This document shows positions 59,983 to 64,000 of a DNA stretch of 64,000 nt, one piece after another. The translations under genes and the position numbers were made by a program. Positions within the stretch are counted from its first letter, which is position 1. The number at the start of each line of letters is the position of its first letter. The notes beneath the pieces are model-generated. The model saw only the letters and a program-made list of their open reading frames with translations, was not told the origin of the DNA and searched no databases. Origin of the DNA: Lachnospiraceae bacterium (GTDB taxonomy: Bacteria; Bacillota; Clostridia; Lachnospirales; Lachnospiraceae); assembly GCA_017465095.1 (NCBI GenBank), contig JAFTWX010000077.1:84665-148664 (forward strand), given 5' to 3'.

Positions 59983-61164
59983 CTACTCTTCGTATTCAAT
60001 ACGAATCATCTCTGTCAACCGGGCTGTTTTATCCAGCATTTCTTCCCGGGACGCATAAGAAAGCATCAGGATTCCCAGCTTATCCACCAGATAATTGCCG
60101 ATTTCATACCCCGGTTTCCACCAGAGAAGGCTGTCATATATATTGCACTTTAACTCGTCCGGAATGACCACATTGCGGATTTTTCCGTTGTGATCCCCCA
60201 TAATACAATGGCGTCCGCCGTAGGTTTGTTTCTGCTCCGGTGCCTTGAATTTCGTGCAATCCAGGCCGGCTTCCGCCGACACCATCATATGGGACCACGG
60301 AATCTTAAGCGCATGCTCCACCGGAAGGGAATACAAATCTCCGGAACATCTGCGGGTACACTCCAAAATATGCGGCACATTGCCCTGCAGGATATATTGC
60401 ATATGGAAAATTCCGTCGCAAAGATCCATCGCCCGGGCCATTTTCTCCACCTGGCCCACAAGAACATCCGCATACTGTTCCACGCGGTCCGCAGGTCCTG
60501 CGGAAGTGGACACAAAATACGGGTTACAGTAAGAATATTCGTTATCGCTGTAATAAGCCAGCACCTTTTTATTGACAATGAACGTGCTGAAACTGTGATG
60601 CGTTCCTTCAATAAACGGCTCCGCCACGATAACCTTTGACGGCGATCTTTCAAACGCCACTTCCACCGCTCTGTCGTATTCTTCCAAATTATCCACGCGG
60701 GATATTCCTTTTCCCCCTGTCAAATCAATCGGTTTGACAATCATCGGGAAAGTGTAGCTGCGCCCTGCTTCTTTCGCCTTTTCTACGGAATCAAAGCTGT
60801 CTGCAAGGGGCGTCATAATATCCCATTTGCGGGCAAACTGTTTGAATTTATCCTTGTGGTGCAGCATGAGGGTCGTCTCAAACGGGTCATGCCCTGCAAG
60901 CCCCATCTTTTCACCCACGTAGGATGCCGTGATTGCACCGAAATCATTGGCACAGGCACAAACTGCATCTACCTGCTCTTTCTTTGCAATCCACAATATC
61001 TTTTCGTAATCGGAATAATCTGCATTGACGTAAGCATCCGCGTATGTATGTCCGATCAAATCCGGAAGATTTCCTGTCGTCGTCACATGATACCCGAGAT
61101 TGTGTGCAGATTTAATCAACGGAATATCCGAATGACTTCCGTTTAACACAAGCATTTTTTTCAT
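59983..61164 (-). CDS. ATP-grasp carboxylate-amine ligase-like enzyme
   Basis: 393 residues. N-terminal Rossmann-like part (MKKMLVLNGSHSDIPLIKSA) like PurK/carbamoyl-phosphate-synthase pre-grasp domains, then the ATP-grasp domain with FPMIVKPIDLTGGKGISRV and VIVAEPFIEGTHHSFSTF, and the metal-binding stretch HILECTRRCSGDLYSLP. Enzymes of this class join a carboxylate to an amine (or similar nucleophile) using ATP. Substrates are unknown. It lies between the aldehyde dehydrogenase and GT2 genes with 17- and 8-base gaps, so it is cotranscribed. The ribosome binding site is weak (GTGGGA). It may add an amino acid or acyl group to a sugar or lipid intermediate. Confidence 0.8.
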   Translation of the reverse strand: MKKMLVLNGSHSDIPLIKSAHNLGYHVTTTGNLPDLIGHTYADAYVNADYSDYEKILWIAKKEQVDAVCACANDFGAITASYVGEKMGLAGHDPFETTLMLHHKDKFKQFARKWDIMTPLADSFDSVEKAKEAGRSYTFPMIVKPIDLTGGKGISRVDNLEEYDRAVEVAFERSPSKVIVAEPFIEGTHHSFSTFIVNKKVLAYYSDNEYSYCNPYFVSTSAGPADRVEQYADVLVGQVEKMARAMDLCDGIFHMQYILQGNVPHILECTRRCSGDLYSLPVEHALKIPWSHMMVSAEAGLDCTKFKAPEQKQTYGGRHCIMGDHNGKIRNVVIPDELKCNIYDSLLWWKPGYEIGNYLVDKLGILMLSYASREEMLDKTARLTEMIRIEYEE

Positions 61165-61181
61165 CTACAATCCCACTTTTC

Positions 61182-62666
61182 TTATCTGAATTTCATCCAA
61201 ATGGTCTTCAAATCACTGTATTCGTCAAAGGCATAGGACGATTTATCTTTTCCGAGACCCGACTGTTTGACACCGCCGAACGGTGCTGCATTGTCATCCT
61301 CGCCGTAGCTGTTAATGTGCATCAGTCCGACTTCCACACGTTCTGCCACATCATATGCCTCATTCAAATCATCGGTCCAAACCGCTCCCGCAAGTCCGTA
61401 TTCCGATGCATTCGCCATATTCACCGCCTCGTTGACAGATTCTGCCTCTAAAATGACTACCACCGGTCCGAAAATCTCTTCCTTGGCAAGTTTATCCTCC
61501 GGCTTAAGGCCGCTGATTACCGTCGGAAGAATGTAACATGCCCCTTCCGGCATCGTACCTCTGTCACTTGGCTGATATACGGTATATCCGCACTCCCTTG
61601 CATATGCAATATACGCCTGTACTTTGTCATACTGCTCCCGGCTGACCACACAGCCCACTCTGCTTTCCAAGCTATATGGATCATCCGGCACATATACTGC
61701 GCACTGTTTCTCTAATTCCTCTATAAACGCATCCTTCACGGAAGTTTCCGCAATCACCCTGCTCGGCGCCGAACAGATCTGGCCCTGGTTATAGAACATA
61801 TTGTCCGCCAGCGTCTTTGCCGCCAGCGCAATATCTCCGCATTTGGAAGATACAATATAAGGTCCTTTACCGCCGCACTCCAGGCCGACCTTTTTCATAT
61901 TGGACTGACCTGCGTATTCCAAAAGTTTCTTTCCGATCTCCGAAGATCCCGTAAAGAAGATGCCTCTGACATCCATATGGAGGGCAAGTGCTTTTCCGGC
62001 CACTTCACCGCGGCCCGGAACCACATTCACAACACCGTCCGGGATTCCCGCTTCTTTCATGAGCGCTGCCACCCGGATGGTCGAGAGTGATGACTGCTCC
62101 GCCGGCTTGATTACCACGCTGTTTCCCATCAAAAGGGAAGGGATTACTTTCCACATCGTAACTACCATCGGGTCATTCCACGGGGTGATAACTCCCACCA
62201 CGCCGAGAGGTACCCGTTTGACAATGCCGTGCATTCCCGCTCTCCCGCAAATGCTTTTATCGTATACTTTGTCAACCGCTTCGGCAAAATAGCGCACCGC
62301 CTCAATTGCCTTCGGAATAGAATCATAGTAATAATTTTGGAAACTCCGACAAGTTTCGATGGTATCAAGAGCAGCAATCTCTTCTCTGTTTTCTTCCATC
62401 AGCTCTGCAAAGCGAAGAACAATCTCTTTCTTTTTGGCCACATCCAGACGGGACCACGCACCGCTTTCATATGCCTCTTTCGCAGCCTGTACCGCCAGGT
62501 CGACGTCCGCCTCGCTGCAATCTGCAATTCCGGACAAGTCAAATCCACTGTAGGAATTGCCCTTTTTCATCACAGCACCGTCTGCCGCTTCCACATATTC
62601 CCCGCCGATAAATGCTCTTTTTTCCGGCGGATTATCCAGGAAAAACTGTTCCAGATTTTTTATCAT
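61182..62666 (-). CDS. NAD(P)-dependent aldehyde dehydrogenase
   Basis: 494 residues, full-length ALDH fold. The catalytic residues are visible: Asn at about 164 in ITPWNDPMVV, Glu at about 263 in VGLECGGKGPYIV, Cys at about 298 in NQGQICSAPSRV, and the late EEIFGPVVVI motif. Cofactor binding is marked by VVIKPAEQSSLSTI and FFTGSSEIGKKL. It oxidises an aldehyde to the acid with NAD or NADP. Closest in look to broad PuuC/BetB-type enzymes. In this operon it could make the carboxylate used by the ATP-grasp ligase next to it. AGGAGAG ribosome binding site. Confidence 0.9.
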   Translation of the reverse strand: MIKNLEQFFLDNPPEKRAFIGGEYVEAADGAVMKKGNSYSGFDLSGIADCSEADVDLAVQAAKEAYESGAWSRLDVAKKKEIVLRFAELMEENREEIAALDTIETCRSFQNYYYDSIPKAIEAVRYFAEAVDKVYDKSICGRAGMHGIVKRVPLGVVGVITPWNDPMVVTMWKVIPSLLMGNSVVIKPAEQSSLSTIRVAALMKEAGIPDGVVNVVPGRGEVAGKALALHMDVRGIFFTGSSEIGKKLLEYAGQSNMKKVGLECGGKGPYIVSSKCGDIALAAKTLADNMFYNQGQICSAPSRVIAETSVKDAFIEELEKQCAVYVPDDPYSLESRVGCVVSREQYDKVQAYIAYARECGYTVYQPSDRGTMPEGACYILPTVISGLKPEDKLAKEEIFGPVVVILEAESVNEAVNMANASEYGLAGAVWTDDLNEAYDVAERVEVGLMHINSYGEDDNAAPFGGVKQSGLGKDKSSYAFDEYSDLKTIWMKFR

Positions 62667-62683
62667 ACTGCTCTCCTATCTTT

Positions 62684-63805
62684 TTATATAAAACGATCGT
62701 ATTCATCCTTCAGCCATATTTCATCCTGTGGCTGGTCTTTGATTTTCAACACTTCCATGTTGGATTCATGGCGCAGACAATGGAAATCACATACTTTACA
62801 CGGATTTACAAATTTCTGCACTTCTTTTCTGCGCTCACCGTGCCAGATTTCTTCCATGGACATCGTGTGCGCATCTCCGATACGGAAGCTGTCTTTTCCG
62901 CGCCAATACGGACACACATACACACCCGACGGACAAATCAGCGTGCGGAGCTCTGTCACCGGACAGAATGTATAGTCTTTTTCCTGTTTGTGCTCCACTC
63001 TGGCAAGGGAATCCTCCATATTGATCGCCTTGACAATACGGAAATTGTCATCTGCCAATGCGTCCAGTCTCTCAATCTCTCTTCTCGCTTCTTCCATCCG
63101 CTCTTTGGAATGAACCACAAGCGCATGGGCCTGACCGCCCACATAGCTGTAACTCGGTTTCACTTCAAAATAATCGCATCCGATTTCCTTGGCCAGAACA
63201 GCTGCCGGATAGATATCCGGAATGTTTGACTCAATTCCGAACCCATCTGCTTCCGTACGCACCAGGAAAGAGAATCCGAGATCTCCTTTTTTCTTTTTGG
63301 CAAGCTCTTTCATCGTATTTACAACATGGTCAAATTCGGATTTTCCGTTCTTTGCCGGTCTGAGCTTATCGAACGTCTCCTGACAAGCCGCGTCCATAGA
63401 CACTCTCGTCCAGCTGGAGTACTCTGCAATAATATCCATGTATTTGTCAATAAAAGAACCGTTTGTCGTTATTCCGATACGGATATCGTGTTTTCCCAAA
63501 TACTCCATCAGTTCTCCCACTGCCGGATGCGCCAGCGGTTCTCCGCCGCCGATCAGTATGACAGCTTTCACTCCGATTTCGTACATCTCCTCTGCCAGCT
63601 TGAGCAGACGTTCTCTGGAGAACGACGTTTTGTTGCAGACCAGATCCTCGCTGATACATCCCGGACACGCAAGATTACACACCTCCGTCGTATCCAGCTC
63701 CACAACGAGCGGTCCGGAAGATCCGTTCTCCCAATCCGTACTTTTAATCTTATCCACGACAAACTCCTGATGCAGTTTGTCAATGATGTTCATTTTCTTT
63801 GGCAT
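62684..63805 (-). CDS. Radical SAM/SPASM-domain enzyme
   Basis: 373 residues. Cluster motif C43-x3-C47-x2-C50 in EVCNLACPGC, then VKAVILIGGGEPLAHPAVGE (SAM-binding GGEP). The C-terminal part (about 275-350) has eight or more Cys in a SPASM-like layout (LICPSGVYVCPYWRG, NPCKVCDFHCLRH) for auxiliary Fe-S clusters. SPASM enzymes modify peptides or sugars, or act in maturation. No small peptide gene is seen next to it, so a RiPP role is not supported here; a sugar or metabolite substrate fits the operon better. GAGGAG site before ATG; 17 bases upstream of the aldehyde dehydrogenase gene. Confidence 0.85.
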   Translation of the reverse strand: MPKKMNIIDKLHQEFVVDKIKSTDWENGSSGPLVVELDTTEVCNLACPGCISEDLVCNKTSFSRERLLKLAEEMYEIGVKAVILIGGGEPLAHPAVGELMEYLGKHDIRIGITTNGSFIDKYMDIIAEYSSWTRVSMDAACQETFDKLRPAKNGKSEFDHVVNTMKELAKKKKGDLGFSFLVRTEADGFGIESNIPDIYPAAVLAKEIGCDYFEVKPSYSYVGGQAHALVVHSKERMEEARREIERLDALADDNFRIVKAINMEDSLARVEHKQEKDYTFCPVTELRTLICPSGVYVCPYWRGKDSFRIGDAHTMSMEEIWHGERRKEVQKFVNPCKVCDFHCLRHESNMEVLKIKDQPQDEIWLKDEYDRFI

Positions 63806-63824
63806 ATTTTCTCCTCACCTTATA

Positions 63825-64000
63825 TTAAGCACCGAAACAGCTGACCACGGCAATTCCTGCCATAATCAGTGCCATTCCCGCCAATTTTCTCTTTCCTACT
63901 TTTTCTTTTAAAATGCACACGCCGAGAACCGTGACAAAAATATAACCGCACGCCTCCAGCATCGGTCCCAGTGACAGCGGGACATATTTATATGCATACA
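63825..64000 (-). CDS. SMR/ArnE-like small membrane transporter, C-terminal part (cut by window edge)
   Basis: The last 58 residues are visible: a helix region with YVPLSLGPMLEACGYIFVTV, then LGVCILKEKVGKRKLAGMAL and a final helix IMAGIAVVSCFGA. This matches the last two helices of SMR/EamA-type proteins such as ArnE and EmrE (Glu before the basic loop, then Gly-rich helix). ArnE/ArnF-type proteins flip undecaprenyl-phosphate-linked sugars. The gene ends 19 bases before the radical SAM gene and is the first of the operon genes seen. Confidence 0.65.
   Translation of the reverse strand, partial: YAYKYVPLSLGPMLEACGYIFVTVLGVCILKEKVGKRKLAGMALIMAGIAVVSCFGA

Noticed and set aside
62684..63805. RiPP biosynthesis cluster around the radical SAM/SPASM gene
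   Set aside because: No short precursor-peptide frame with a ribosome binding site, and no peptidase or ABC exporter, is seen on either side within the window.

Overview
The window reads as a chromosomal segment of a motile, low-to-mid GC Clostridia, most likely a Lachnospiraceae member. The basis is a Firmicutes-type fla/che operon with FliY and a MotE-like protein, a codY gene directly upstream of flgB, a SigK-like sigma factor, no secretin or other outer-membrane genes, and protein sequences typical of that family. Every gene except one large membrane-protein gene (54155-59026) lies on the minus strand, so transcription runs mostly right to left. I saw no rRNA, tRNA, CRISPR array or insertion sequence.

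Region 1 (1-20338): flagellar and housekeeping genes. In transcription order: topA, codY, then flgB-flgC-fliE-fliF-fliG-fliH-fliI-fliJ-motE-like-fliK-flgD-TIGR02530-type-flgE, then a hairpin and a fresh promoter, then motA-motB-fliL-fliM-fliY-cheY-fliO (cut by the window edge). This builds the basal body, export ATPase, hook, stator and switch, with CheY and the CheY-P phosphatase FliY for chemotaxis.

Region 2 (20359-39862): a long type IV pilus operon. In transcription order: pilB (with a two-motif MshEN cyclic-di-GMP-binding domain), pilC, two major-type pilins, pilD, a pilM-pilN gene fusion, pilO, four minor prepilins resembling PilV, PilX, FimT/GspH and PilW, and finally a 1645-residue secreted protein of DUF5057-like character. 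Three of the minor pilins are far larger than usual (448, 811 and 832 residues). The operon starts at a good sigma-A promoter, has a leader with mutually exclusive hairpins, and ends at a strong intrinsic terminator.

Region 3 (39983-54106): a 1867-residue secreted BspA-type leucine-rich-repeat protein, a BrnT-type toxin/antitoxin pair, dprA, comM, pilT, a SigK-like sigma factor, hemW and lepA. In many Firmicutes comM/dprA lie next to topA-codY-flgB; here about 26 kb of pilus and surface-protein genes sits between dprA and topA.

Region 4 (54114-64000): a giant tandem-duplicated YfhO-like membrane glycosyltransferase on the plus strand meets, end to end, a minus-strand operon. In transcription order that operon encodes an SMR/ArnE-like small transporter (partial), a radical SAM/SPASM protein, an aldehyde dehydrogenase, an ATP-grasp ligase and a GtrB/CsbB-type polyprenyl-phosphate glycosyltransferase. 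Together these look like a three-component extracytoplasmic glycosylation system with enzymes that may tailor its sugar or substituent. I regard this, and the pilus operon with giant tip pilins, as the most interesting parts of the window.
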